Under the pieces are notes generated by a model. It saw only the letters and a list, made by a program, of their open reading frames with translations, did not search any database and was not told the origin of the DNA. Source: Apteryx mantelli (lineage: Eukaryota > Chordata > Aves > Apterygiformes > Apterygidae). From it: DNA of 64,000 bases. The stretch spans positions 31,159,447-31,223,446 of the forward strand of contig NC_089984.1 of assembly GCF_036417845.1 (NCBI RefSeq), in the 5' to 3' direction. Made by a program: the position numbers and the translations under genes. The first letter of the stretch is position 1, and each line of letters opens with the position of its first letter. Shown piece by piece: positions 1-11,440 of this stretch.

Positions 1-19
1 TATGTCATTAATTTTTTAG

Positions 20-208
20 GAAACGGAGCAAATGCAGAGATATAATCAACGACTTATTGAGGAGTTAAAGAACAAGCAAACTCAGGAAAGAGCACGGCTG
101 CCTAAAATCCAGCGAAGTGAAGCAAAGACTCGAATGGCTATGTTTAAGAAAAGTTTAAGAATCAACTCATTAGCTTCGCCAGACCAAGATCGTGAAAAAG
201 TTAAACAG
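20..208 (+). CDS. SLK: SLK coding exon (fourth from last)
   Basis: 63 codons in frame from GAA at the first base, preceded by a T-rich tract ending in AG and followed by a GT donor at 209. It encodes an E/K/Q/R-rich helix beginning [20 protein letters not shown] and holding the conserved [20 protein letters not shown] motif of the SLK/STK10 tail. Confidence 0.88.
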
Positions 209-3200
209 GTGATTAATAAAAGCAGGTTTAATAGTGTAAATGTTTGATGTGATGTAAATGTAAATGTGATGATGAGGCAGAGTGCACCCTCAACAAGTTT
301 GCAGATGAAATAAAACTGGTGGGAGTGGTTGTTAAACCAGAAGGTTGTGCTGTTTTTCAGAGGGACCTCAATAGGCTGGAGAAATGGGCCAACAGGAATC
401 TCATTAAATTCAGCACAGGGAATGCAAAGCCCTGCACCTGGGGAGGAATAACCCCATGCACCGGTGCAGGCTGGCCAACAACCAGCTGGAAAGCAGCTTT
501 GCAGAAAAGGTCCTTGGTGTCCTGGTGGACAAGTTGAACATGGGTCAGTAATGTGGCCTCATGGCCAGTGAGGCCAACAGCCTCCAGGGCTGTATTAGGA
601 AGAGTGTTGCCAGCAGGTCAAGGCAGGCGATTCTTCCTCCCTGCTCAGCGTTAGTAAGGCCGTGTCTGGAGTGCTGGGTCCTGTTCTGGGGTCCACAGCA
701 CACGTATGTTCTAAGGAAGGATTAGAGGGCAGACAGAGAAATGGAGTGACGGACAAAACTGTGAAGGCATTCCCTTTGTAGAAATTCAAAAAAAGAGAAG
801 AAGGAAAATACCAAGATTATTTAAGTCTTTTAAAACCATTCTCTTAGGTTATGCTGTATGTGTTCATTCTGTTCTATGCAATTCTTTGCATACAAAATAC
901 AAAAAATTGTTGTCTCTAGAGGTACGATATGAATCATCTTTTTTTTTTCTAGTTTGGTGCTCAAGAAGAAAAGAGACAAAAAAATGAGAGACTGGCTCAG
1001 CATCAGAAACATGAAAATCAAATGCGGGACCTTCAGTTGCAATGTGAAGCAAACATCAGAGAGCTGCATCAATTACAGGTTAAAAATGGTTTATATGAGA
1101 AGAACATTCAATGGGAAAACACACAGGCCAAGCAGAAACATTTTTCCTTCATTTTTATCTATTCATGTGGATTTTTGCAAATTTGCAGCATACTCTTAAC
1201 CAGATTCCTAAACTTAGAACAATTAATGAGAAATCATTTTATGTACAAGAAGAGCATGAACCATAAGCAGATGATCTCTTCTAGAATATTTACCAAGTTT
1301 CCAATGCTATTTTCTGTAGCATTTGCTTTTAATATTCCATAGCTAGAAGTCATTAATCAAAACAAAGGTAGGTAGCCCCAGGCATTACCCACGAGTTTTA
1401 TAGCAATACATGGAATGAGCCCTTTTTTACAAGGTGCAGGTTGCCATTTGCACCTGAGCTTCTGGAATGTATTTGGAAGGAATTCTCTTTTTGCAATAAG
1501 GAACTCAGTTTTGCTCTATCTAGTATGTGTTTTGTAAAACTAGCTGCTGTATACCAAAGGCCAGATCCAGTTTTCAATTAAGTCTGCTTTTTTCCCTGCT
1601 TCAGTGATACAAGGCAGGCTAAAGCGTTAAATGATCCCCAGCTGATAACCTTTGCCTAGAGAAATCTTCCAGTAGCACGGAGCCAACAAAGCTAGTTCTG
1701 CACTACTCCCTTTCTCACATCTTGTGAACAGTCTGCGACTGTGCCGCTAATATGTTTCAGTAAATCCTCAAGTACGGTGGGAGTCTCTGCGAGACTTTCA
1801 TCACAAGTAAAATTGATCAGATTAGGGCTACCCTAAGCTTCACTGAGAACATTTTGGCCCCTCGCTGCACTCGGGACTAGCCAAGTGCTTGTCATTTTGG
1901 TTCCTGTGTTTTCAGACTTTGCATCGGGCACAGTGGGGATTTGAGCCCTAGAAACAAGCAGATGGGTATTGGAGACTACCATTGGCCACTGCTCTTAAAA
2001 ATTAAAGATTTGATCCAGCTGAATGCTTAACTGCATTCTTGCCATTATGCTTTGAAACTCCTCTTAACATTTGGCAGATGCATATATATTTTACTGAGTG
2101 GAATTTGAAGCTGATGTATGCTTTGATTATCCTTTTTTCTTTTTATAGGGTGAGTCTGAGGCTGCTTCTGCAAGCACATCTGCTGTCCTCCCTAAACCCT
2201 GTTTGTTAGTCTGAGCTCCTTGACACCAAGAGCTGAAATACTTTCACATGCGCCCCTTTTTAATTTAATTGATTTTAATAAATTATACAAACTGCATTTA
2301 GAAAGCAAAGCAGAAATACTTCATGACCTAGAATAGCATAATTAGGCAGTGAAGCACAGTTTCGAGTATCACTGTCAGCCACTCTGGATGGTACTTCACA
2401 GTGTTTATTTATCTGTCTCAATTGGTTCTGATGGAAAGATCAGCTTTTGATAATGCAGCCTCAGTAACATACTTTTATCTTGTAATTGTTCACATCACTA
2501 TTTACACGGAGTAAGCTAATTAAAAAGAATTAGGACAGCATATGCCACTGCACAAATGCGGAGTTGTCTAATCTGAGTTAGTTTTACTTATTAAGGATTA
2601 TCTTTATCTTGTTTTAAGAATGAAAAATGCCATCTACTGGTTGAACATGAGACTCAGAAGCTAAAGGAACTAGATGAAGAGCACAGCCAGGAACTGAAGG
2701 AATGGAGAGAGAAATTGAGACCAAGAAAAAAGGTAAATTGCAGCAGTGTATGAAAATAATCAAGCATCAGTTCTTGCAAACTGAACAATCATAAATTGGA
2801 CAATACAAAGAGTACGACATAGGAGGAGACTCAAGCCACTGTACAAAATTGCCATAGTTTATTGTTTAAAAAAGATATTTAATATATGCAAAAGCTGAGC
2901 AAGAGGCATGTGCAGCAAGAAAGGTTTGCATGTTATCTCTCTTTTAATGTGTTCCCTCTTACAGGGCATACGTGCATATTTGCATGTAAAACCTCTTACC
3001 TGGAGGCAAAGCTGGTTTTTAGGAATATATTTCAGAAGCCAGTAGGATATTGCAAAAATTCTGAGTGCTAAATAACAATAGAAGGTTTCCTTTAATAATT
3101 TTATTTTAAAATGGAAGATACCAGGTTTTCACACAGTTTAATCTACAGGCAGAGATGTTCTTTCTTAGCTTGCTGGGTATTGGTTGTCTTGCAAATTTGA

Positions 3201-3487
3201 TACTTGCTAGGTTTGTTGTTGTTGTTGGTTTTTTTTTAGTCATGATCTGTGAAGTTATGATTCTTCATCAGACAATATGTCACCAGTATCATTGGCTTCT
3301 TGTACTTATATTCCTATGACAATCTGATCTTTGTTTTTAGACATTGGAAGAGGAATTTGCTAGAAAACTGCAAGAACAGGAAGTTTTCTTTAAAATGACT
3401 GGAGAATCTGAATGCCTTAATCCTTCAACACAAAGCCGGATTTCCAAATTCTATCCCATCCCCAGCCTTCACTCCACTGGGTCATAA
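20..3487 (+). CDS. SLK: SLK (STE20-like serine/threonine kinase), C-terminal part, four exons
   Basis: Partial gene; the kinase domain lies left of the window. Joining 20-208, 953-1078, 2619-2732 and 3341-3487 gives 191 residues in one frame, all junctions phase 0, ending in TAA. The product is the long coiled-coil C-terminal region (AT1-46 homology / dimerisation region) shared by SLK and STK10: very rich in E, K, Q and R, with landmarks [40 protein letters not shown] and the terminus [11 protein letters not shown]. From known biology, SLK is a cytoplasmic kinase acting on ezrin/radixin/moesin proteins and the cytoskeleton, and this region promotes dimerisation. STK10 is the alternative, but the tail residues and the neighbouring COL17A1 gene favour SLK. 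Confidence 0.88.
209..952 (+). other. SLK intron carrying a CR1 fragment
   Basis: Intron between two SLK coding exons, bounded by GT at 209 and a T-tract plus AG at 951-952. Its left two thirds hold a degenerate CR1 LINE fragment in the same orientation as the gene; the remainder is unremarkable. Confidence 0.85.
266..745 (+). mobile_element. CR1 LINE fragment (3' reverse-transcriptase portion, degenerate)
   Basis: Conceptual translation in shifting frames shows the characteristic end of CR1 ORF2: a start resembling [10 protein letters not shown], then [17 protein letters not shown], then a [12 protein letters not shown] segment and [15 protein letters not shown] pieces. Several frameshifts and stops show it is dead. 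The 3' hairpin and ATTCTRTG tail are missing, so it is also 3' truncated. Edges are approximate. Confidence 0.8.
953..1078 (+). CDS. SLK: SLK coding exon (third from last)
   Basis: 42 codons, acceptor tttttttttctag and donor gt at 1079. It encodes [20 protein letters not shown] and the following [20 protein letters not shown], a continuous amphipathic coiled coil. Phase 0 at both ends joins cleanly to its neighbours. Confidence 0.9.
1079..2618 (+). other. SLK intron, nothing recognised
   Basis: About 1.5 kb of AT-rich intron. Short open frames run on past the exon at the left edge but have no coding signature. No repeat or RNA gene was seen. Confidence 0.75.
2619..2732 (+). CDS. SLK: SLK coding exon (second from last)
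   Basis: 38 codons, acceptor ttgttttaag and donor gtaaat. It encodes [20 protein letters not shown] followed by [18 protein letters not shown], the most conserved stretch of the SLK/STK10 tail. Confidence 0.92.
2733..3340 (+). other. last SLK intron, nothing recognised
   Basis: About 600 bp of AT-rich intron with a short GTT/T-rich simple tract near its middle. It ends in the acceptor tttgtttttag. Confidence 0.75.
3341..3487 (+). CDS. SLK: SLK last coding exon with stop codon
   Basis: 48 codons plus TAA. It reads [20 protein letters not shown], then [20 protein letters not shown], and ends PSLHSTGS. The acceptor is ttgtttttag. This C-terminus is one reason for calling SLK rather than STK10. 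Confidence 0.92.
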   Translation, partial: TLEEEFARKLQEQEVFFKMTGESECLNPSTQSRISKFYPIPSLHSTGS

Positions 3488-5830
3488 CTCTGGGAACTGC
3501 TGTAGGTTTTTCATGTTTGGAATTCTCCATCCTCATCATCTAACCTGCTATAATCTGCACCGTGCATCAAAGGACCGTAGCGCTCTGTTTTCAGTGGAGA
3601 CAATCAGTGGCACTATCCATTTTTTCCTTCTCCTCTGAATGGAAGAAAACGAAAAAGGAGAACAGACGTTGGTGTATAATGGTAATGTGATGTCCTTCAG
3701 ATGTTTCAAGAATAAGTGGGGTTTTTTTAATCTAAGACTCAGTACGTTACTTATGGGTTTGGCTTCGAGTAAGTAAGCCTAAAATAATATAATCTTTATG
3801 GTCACAAAAAAAAAACGGTTTCTCATGTGAACATTTAAATGGTGTAATACTAGTTCTACTACTGTGTTTTTAAATGTCCAATTTCTCCACAACAGAATTC
3901 CATAACTGAAACTGCCATAAGAGGTTTAAAATGTTGTAATGTTGAGTAGTGTCTTCATAACAAGGACTGAAACTAATTACTCAGAACATGCCAACGATCA
4001 GAAAGATAAACCCTTACATTTAAACGTGATTGGTAACAGCAAAAGCCTTTACAACTTCTTTAAACAAACAAACAAACGCACACAAACCTCTGGCATAAAT
4101 TAAACTGAACAGATCTCCATTGCATATTTTGTCCCTTAATTCCATAATGAAACGGGGTGCTAGCTGAATTAATACAGTGCCTGAAACGCGTAGATATGCT
4201 ACTCTTGGCAACAAGATAGTGTTTTGTCATTAAAGAAAACTTCCTTAACATTGTTGTTACTGTACAAAACAAAAGAATTCTTGCTGCTACTGCCATTTTT
4301 GTCATAAGTCCTCACCCTAAAATATTTTGCACTAAAATATGTAAAGGTGAAAAGAATGCTAACTTTAAAATGCACAGTTTATTATTTTCCTTAGCTATTA
4401 CAGGTGGATAGTTCTACAAGTGGAAAAACTGTAGAATGTATTTTTTGGAACACAGTGTGCAAAATGCACGTGGTTTCTCTAGCTTTACCTGGAATAGGTA
4501 AAGCCATCTTTTTGTTCTTACCAAAGCCTATTCATTTAAGCTCCTCAGAAAAGTGGAGGTGGATGGTCATATTTATAAATAACCATGCCTGAAGTCTGAT
4601 TCAGTTAGAAGTGTTAGACTTGTTTTTTTTTTTTTTTAATTTTAGTCATTTTATTTTATAGAAAGATTTAAGTTAAATATACAGACAAACTACAAAGCTG
4701 GGGTTTTTTGCTTTTGTTTTGCTACATACTAACATATATGGTTTTTATTTTTCAAGTTCATAGATGTATAATAAGTTATTTACCTGACTGATCTGCAGTG
4801 GAAGAAGTCTGAAATGTTTCTCATATAGCTGGTAGGGAAATATAACTGTATTAGACCACTTTTAGTGCACTCCTTTTCATGGTTAGAATTTGAGTCATAT
4901 CAAGACAGTATTATAAGCTGTACTTTGGTATGCCAAAGTTAAATCTGTAAAATAGTGTTTGCTTTCTGTCATTTGAGGCCTATCTTTCTAGTCTCTTTGG
5001 GTATCAACTGTAAACATTTCCTTTTTGTTTTGCTAGCTTGCATTAAATGTGAGACTGGTGAACATTATATGATGTTCATTTCATGGGAACAGTATTGATG
5101 CATGGGAATGAACTCATAAATAACATAGGACTTTAATCAGATTGGGTTGAAATCTTGGATGCTGAAATCCTTGGATGTTGAACCTATACCTTCTTAATGA
5201 AGACACTTAAAATTTACAGCACAGTAAAAATAATTGGAAAGTGCATGTTTTGATTTAAATTTTGTAACTTTTTGATAAGCATAATTACTTTAATAGCTAG
5301 CCTTAATTTCTGGCGTTTTATTATATAAATATGTATTGTGTACTGTTGTAAATTCACATACCATATCTCTAGAATGTTACCTGTTGCTGAATGCAAAGTT
5401 CTTTAAATTGTTTATTCAGTAGGGTGAAAAATGTCTTTGAAAGCCTTCACTTTTTAAACTACACCATTATAAATTGACTGTTACTAAAATAACGTTAAAA
5501 TAATCCTTATCTCTGTATTGAACAGAATTTATTTGCAATTTCATATAAAGTAGGCTCAGTGATTTATTTGGGGAGTAGACATGGCAGGCAAATTTCCCCT
5601 TCTGAATTCTCTCTTCCTTCATCCACATTAAATTCTCAGAGAAGGGTGTTGTCTTCTCCTTTTTATACTCTTGGTGGTTTCAGTGATAATTTGCTAATAT
5701 ATATTGACATACTGTTTACTTCTGTCTAAATCTTTTAAATCTATTATTTGAATTCCATCCTTTTCCCAGAAAACCTCTGTAATCTGATCTCCTTGCAAGC
5801 TGTACAAATAAATCACTGCGTTCTCTGAAG
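3488..5830 (+). other. SLK: SLK 3' untranslated region
   Basis: AT-rich sequence after the SLK stop, without splice signals or coding potential. I place the end shortly after the first canonical AATAAA, about 2.3 kb past the stop. Later AATAAA hexamers at 6863-6868 and 9402-9407 could mark longer forms. Confidence 0.6.
5807..5812 (+). promoter_or_regulatory. SLK: SLK polyadenylation signal AATAAA (candidate)
   Basis: First canonical AATAAA after the SLK stop codon. A GT-rich stretch (gtgtttggtcggg) follows about 60 bases later, as expected of a downstream element. Less perfect ATTAAA hexamers occur earlier in the UTR. Confidence 0.55.
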
Positions 5831-7294
5831 AAGGGAGGGATTGAACGTGGCAGCCGAAGCCTTAGCGAGTGTTTGGTCGGGCCTTGAGTCATGGAGCGCT
5901 GTTAAGCAGTTGCAGCCTTGTGAACGGTACTGAGAACTGAGAGCTGGTGTGAAAATGCATTTTTCTGGAATAACAGGAACTGGCATGGGTACTTATGCAT
6001 TTAGACTGATAAAATTGGTTTTAAAGCATTGTGGAACATGAAAGAGGTGCACGCTATTATATCAATGCCAGAAAATTCAGTTCAAATGAATTTAGTCTCC
6101 CACAGGCCTGGAAGAGATCTTCTGAGATGTAAAATCCAATCTCTCTGCTTGACATGTCACTAATCCCTTTAACAAATGTAACACGTTCCATCTTAAAGCT
6201 AGTTAGGTATATTCTCCTTAGCTGCAAATAATGGATTTTCTTACCGACATTTGGGCAGATCTCATTTCCCCTGTATGCCCCTCAGAAGACGATCCCAAGT
6301 CAGTATTTGCTCACGTTTGTGTTCTGCATCAAAGTACTTTGAACAGGAAAATCCACAAAGGCAATAAGATGTATGAAGTGCAGTGCAATATATCGGTTTT
6401 TCCTTGTATTTACAATTGATCCTCGCAGAAGAACTGCCTGTAGGCCCGTGGCCTCTGACAGGTTCAGACCTCAAAATTTGTTCTTAGCCTCTGAAAGCAA
6501 ATTTCAGCACCTACTGAATCAGCTTTCTTGGGACAGGATCTTGTAAACGCAGGAGCCGGTGGTGGTTCTTGCATCGTAACGGTTACTAGAGCTCAGATAT
6601 TTGCGGGATCGTGTCATCTTCTGCTAATGCAATATTGCAGATAGGCTGGGGAGATCTTTGGGTAACCAGGCTTCAGTTATTCTTGCTGCCAGCTGCTCCT
6701 ACAGTGAGGCCCTGGCCCATGTTGCCAGGAGGCGGCTCTCTGCAGGCAGGTTGTCGGCCCCGGAGGAAAGGGGCCGCGTGTTGGATCTCGCGCCGGGGGG
6801 ATTTCTGCCATTGGCTTGGGTGAGGGGGAGATACCCCAGCCTGTTCGTTCCTCCCTGATTCCAATAAAATGTATTTAAGTGTTTTTTTCCATGCACTTGG
6901 CTGTCTCTGCCGAATACATGGAGAAGCATGTACAGCATGAAAGGATATGATATTGTGGTTAGGGTCCAAAAAATGACATATGTTGTTGTTCTTATGTTTG
7001 ACTAGATATATCCTACTCTAATATTACAGGTTTTCTTTTAGAAGGTGCCAGGATGTCTGAATACAAATTCAGAAGAGGCAGTAATGTAGCTATTGATAAG
7101 GCTGGTTTGATTTGCAGTGTCATGACCAGTGGCATTTACTCAGTGATTTTTCATGTCATTTTTTAAAAATTATATTCATTCCAAATTGCATCCTTTTTTT
7201 TCAGGGTATGTTTTAAGCTAATATTCTTTCAAAATTACATTTATGGGTGTTCGATATCTAACCAGTTGTATGGTATAGCAGTCAGCAGGCTGGC

Positions 7295-7362
7295 TTTTAA
7301 AAAATGATTTAAAATCATTTAAATCATTTTAATCATTTAAAATCATTTCATTTAAAAAATGA
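7295..7362. repeat. AT-rich imperfect palindrome / tandem tract
   Basis: Units resembling atttaaaatcattt recur in direct and inverted orientation over about 68 bases, so the tract could fold into a hairpin or cruciform. It lies between the two genes and has no obvious transposon flank. Confidence 0.6.
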
Positions 7363-7410
7363 AAACCCTTCTTTCCAAAGGGACTTTCTCCATTATAACT
7401 ATGCTACTTT

Positions 7411-7423
7411 CCCCCCCCCCCCC
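7411..7423. repeat. Homopolymer C13 run
   Basis: Thirteen uninterrupted C bases on the + strand, followed immediately by CT-rich sequence and AATAAATAAATA. Confidence 0.8.
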
Positions 7424-10190
7424 TCTTCTCAATAAATAAATAGGAAACTTAGCACTTTAGCTAAGTCAGAGCCTGACAGAACCAAACAAAGCAGTGGTGT
7501 AATTACTTTCATCAGACCACAATACAAAAATGCACTTTATGATGGCAAATCACATAGGACATTTAAGTTAATTCTCCAATATCTGTCTTGCAAGTATTTC
7601 AAGGACACTTCGATACACAGAAGTTTTAAATAAGGTTTTTATAATTCAAACACTTAGATCCGTATTAAGGTAGTCTGATTTTCAGAGCTGCTGCGTAGCT
7701 ACGGCTCCTAAGAACTCAGAAATGCTCGTCCTCACTGAAAGAGGGAGAACTTGCTTAAATGTGCAAATGAGCTCAAAATGTCAGTTGTTTCCACTGAAAT
7801 ACTGCTTTTTGGATAATCTGCTATGGGGAAAGCGGGACAAGTATTTGAGGAAAGCGACTATGCTGTCATTACAGGAAAGAGCAGGGGAAAATTTTTATGA
7901 TCATCACTGTGTAGGTAACTTTCTGCTTTTTACGTTAACATTTACAATTCTTGGTCATTTTACTTGACAGTCGGTACCCGTGGATCTCAGCAAAGCTCCC
8001 TTGGGTTGATGCGTCCCTGCACATTGCCCATTCCCTGACTTCTAATGTCAGAGTCACAGCAGATTTGGAAGTGAGGTCAGAGAGAAGTATCGTTGCTTAT
8101 TCACGGGATAGGCCAAAGTCAGGATACCCCGTCATGTGTCTTGGAGTCTTACAAAAGATAAGAACAGATGAAGGGAGGGAAGCACAAAAGAATCTCTATA
8201 GTGTTCTCCTGGCTAGGAGGGATATTGTTTGCAGAGCTTTTAACGATGCTGAAATTAGTGGTGATGAAGCATAGCAGAGTTATTAACGCTGTTGCATAGT
8301 ACTGACCAGTGCAGAAAGGAAGGGATGAAAACTGTTCCTCTTTCTGTGTTACGCTTATAGAGAATTTGGTCTTGCTCAGATGTGAAAGTCAGGAGCTCAT
8401 TACAGCCGTCACAAATGGAGGAGGTTGGCCATTCGCCCAGGCAAATAACCTTTAACGTAGGGCTTTTCTAGACTATGACTTTTCAGTAAAGCCTCATTTT
8501 TTCTGCTGGAGCTGTAGCTCTGGTTCTCACTGTGTGAATAACATACCGCAAGGTGGCAGGACTCCAGCTGGCTGCTGTGGCCCAGGAGAAGGCACGGAGC
8601 GCTCTGCTCCAGGAGGCTGGTGTGCTGGCAGATCACACCTTATTTGAGGCCAGTTACCCTTTTGAGACAGGCCCTTTGGTTTCCTTCGGTTGTTCTCCAT
8701 CTCCTTCCTCTTGCCTCTCACGCAATTGGCAGGGTAAAAATTTGTGAATCCTCATCCTGCCTTTCTATAACTACTGGGCTTTTGGCATGTGGGCAGTCAG
8801 TGGATCCAGAGAGAGGAAGCAGAAGACCTCTTTTGACTAATCACTGTAAGGACGTGCTCAAAACCAGCTAATGAATAAGGACTTACATAATTCTACTGTA
8901 CCAAAAGGAGAAGGGAGTAGTTTAGTCCAAAAATGCTTTTATTTTCCACAATCTCTTCCACATTTACCAACCTAGGTAAAGCTTCTTTCATGCTGATTAT
9001 AAATCACCCAGTCTAAAATGGTGGAAAAAACAGAAAGTGGAAGGGGACATTGAGTGAAATCTGAAATGTTCAACTGTCATTCCCCTGTCTGCTGTCAGAA
9101 AGCCACCCAGTGCTCTTCTGTGATAAAGCATAGAAATCCAAGGTACCTCCAACCTCACATTGTCTCAGCAATTTGTTGAATGTTTTGTGTTAACTGCACA
9201 CACCAAATTATTTTTGCCTTACATGAAGGAACCAAAAATGAGACGGATGAATAATTGGCTAAGGATCTGTGTATGAACAGCTCATGGAAGTGAATTTGCA
9301 GTAGCAGCCATACAACAGGGTTTTTCAGCTTGTTTTTTTTTTTTAAGTAATTTGATTTCATGGCTTTCTGTAGAATATTGTAATAATTCTGCTGTAAATA
9401 CAATAAAATGAGTTTGCTGAGATGACCTCCGGTTTTGTTCATGGAAAGCTTACACAAAACACAAGTGACTGGTGAGTGAATGGGACACTGATATTTTTAA
9501 AATAATGTAGTATAAGTAGTACACGTTGTACAACTGCTTGTGATTTCCTGACTGCGATAAGCCAAGGTGTGAGTGTAGATTTAACACAAGCAGGACACTG
9601 TTTTTAGGGGCCTGATGACAGGGTTGGAGGGGTGCCAGTCCCAGGGTCCTACCCCTGTGACAGCCGGTCTTCACCTCAAGTACAGGCAAAGGAAGGAGGT
9701 GCCTGCTGCTGCCTGGCAGTGGAGCCCCTCGAGCGATGGTCCTAGTGTTGTGGGCTGCGTTACAAAGCAAATCAAAGACTGAGAGATTGCACTGCCTCAA
9801 ACTGCCCTCAGATGTCCGACCCTGGCCTCTGACACAGCCTGCGAGCACCTTGCAACAGTCCCAAGTAGTTGGGGATGATCTGTGGAAGCACAGCTGCAGT
9901 GCTCAGACGTGACAACAAACGCTACAGCTGCAGTCCCTCACTGCAAGGCCTGGTGGGTATGGTGTAGCTCAGCCATCACCCAGCTGCTAGGGTGTTTTTC
10001 TTTTGTTTTTTCCTTTCTTCCATGTTACAACATTGAGAAATTTAGATTCTGTGAGTATTGCCTCACTGTGAGTGAGCTGATGATGGCAGTGGCACCCTGG
10101 GACAGCCACCATCAGCTACTCAAAGCGAGAGGTGTCTGCCCGTGACCGCACGGAATCTGGTACTGACTGCCAAATGGAACACTGATCAGG

Positions 10191-11390
10191 CAAGCTTTGG
10201 GTGAAAAACACACTTTAATAGGATGTTTACATTAAAGTTATTTTTCTTCCAGTGTTCAAAAACTAGAAAATATAAAAATATTTTTAAAAGTCAACAAATT
10301 ACGTTTAAAAGTGCTTCAGTTCTGTCCCTGTGCATGGCATGTCTCACCGTGCTGCTAGCAGCAGGAACTGCAAAGCATGTGATGACCCTGGCCCCAGAAC
10401 GTACTTGCCCTTGCTGTACCCACATGTGCTGAGCCCGTCGCAACAGGAGCTTGTCAAAGGAGACGAGGCGAGATGGGCTCAGGAGCTGGGTTAGCACGTG
10501 GGGCAGCGTGAGAGCACTGCAGAACTGAAGATCTGGGAGGGAGTCACTGTCCAAAGCAAGTCACCAACCGGGGGGACAACAGGTGCTGAGCTGGAGTCTC
10601 TAGGGTGGGGACTTCTGGGGCAGAAGTTAGCACTGCCGGGTGGCCAGATGGGGAAGGCAGAGCCCAACCAGGCCGGGTACTTCTCCCTGTGTCACCTGGT
10701 GCAGGGCCAGGCTGGGCTCGGTGCCTGATGTGGGTCAGTGCTTGGGGGCACCTCAGTGCAGCAAGTCCCCTCCCAGGGACCCCTGAGCCGCAGGCCCGCT
10801 CGGTGCCACCAGCACTGGCCTTCGCAGGCCCTCCCGCACGCAGCTGGCGCAGCAGAGGCTGCGGCCCCAGTAGCCGGGGAAAGGAGGGCAGCAAAGCTAG
10901 CGGAGAGGAAATCGCTTCCAAGCGGAGTCCCAGTGCGGCAGCAAAGCTTAGTCCCAGGGCTCCTTATAGGGCCTTTTGTCCCATGCTCAGCATCTACTCT
11001 CTAACCATTCACCTGCTGTTTGATTTTCTTGTGGGGCAACAGGGGAAATACTCAACTGGTTGGTTAAAAGCAGGTTTTACACAGCTGGGAACAACACAAG
11101 AAGCCTGGACTGGATGAGACAGAAAGCCCTTGTCAGCCCAAAGATATACAAACCCGGGAACTCAGGAGCACTAAGCCAAATACTAGCAACAGGAGCAGAT
11201 ACCCACTTTAGGACTGTGCTGGACACACGTAAGAGCCATTCAAATCTCAGCAGTGACTCCGAACTACCAAGTCTAAGTCGTTAGCCGATGGGCAAGGAGG
11301 ATTTTTAGCAGTAAGACGGTGAAGAGTCAGGCTAATGCTGTATGGACTGTCAGGAATGCTGCCCAGTGCAGAACTGAGCTGGCTCTGTCC
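10191..11390 (-). other. COL17A1: COL17A1 3' untranslated region
   Basis: About 1.2 kb after the COL17A1 stop on the minus strand, without splice sites or coding potential. It ends at the only near-canonical poly(A) hexamer in the segment. The right part is GC-rich; the left end is AT-rich close to the cleavage region. Confidence 0.65.
10214..10219 (-). promoter_or_regulatory. COL17A1: COL17A1 polyadenylation signal ATTAAA (candidate)
   Basis: On the minus strand ATTAAA is followed directly by gtgtgttttt, a GT/T-rich element. I found no AATAAA on this strand between the stop codon and this point. Cleavage is inferred 10-30 bases further on. Confidence 0.6.
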
Positions 11391-11440
11391 TTAGACCCCG
11401 ACGCTTCGTCGTTTTCTTCTGCCAACATACGCTTGCTCAC
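11391..11440 (-). CDS. COL17A1: COL17A1 exon 57 (coding part, with stop)
   Basis: Encodes residues 1522-1537, [16 protein letters not shown], then TAA. The acceptor cctag is preceded by a pyrimidine-rich tract. The polybasic RRKRR is a hallmark of the collagen XVII C-terminus. The exon continues as 3'UTR. Confidence 0.9.

Larger units (their letters stand above)
5831..10190. other. Convergent intergenic region between SLK and COL17A1
   Basis: Both flanking genes end here. I see no exon chain, RNA gene or clear transposon. It contains an AT-rich near-palindromic tract (7295-7362), a C13 run (7411-7423), a T run near 9331-9345 and + strand AATAAA hexamers near 6863, 7431 and 9402. The longest open frame (7951-8274, 107 codons) has no recognisable domain and is probably chance. 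Confidence 0.6.

Noticed and set aside
20..3487. Assigning the kinase to STK10 instead of SLK
   Set aside because: The tail [11 protein letters not shown] and [17 protein letters not shown] fit what I recall of SLK, and the COL17A1 neighbour fits SLK synteny; STK10 has a different C-terminus as I remember it.
7951..8274. 107-codon open frame on the + strand between the genes
   Set aside because: No domain, splice support or coding character recognised; length is within chance expectation.
10605..11117. 170-codon + strand open frame opposite the COL17A1 3'UTR
   Set aside because: GC-rich shadow frame without domain or splice structure.
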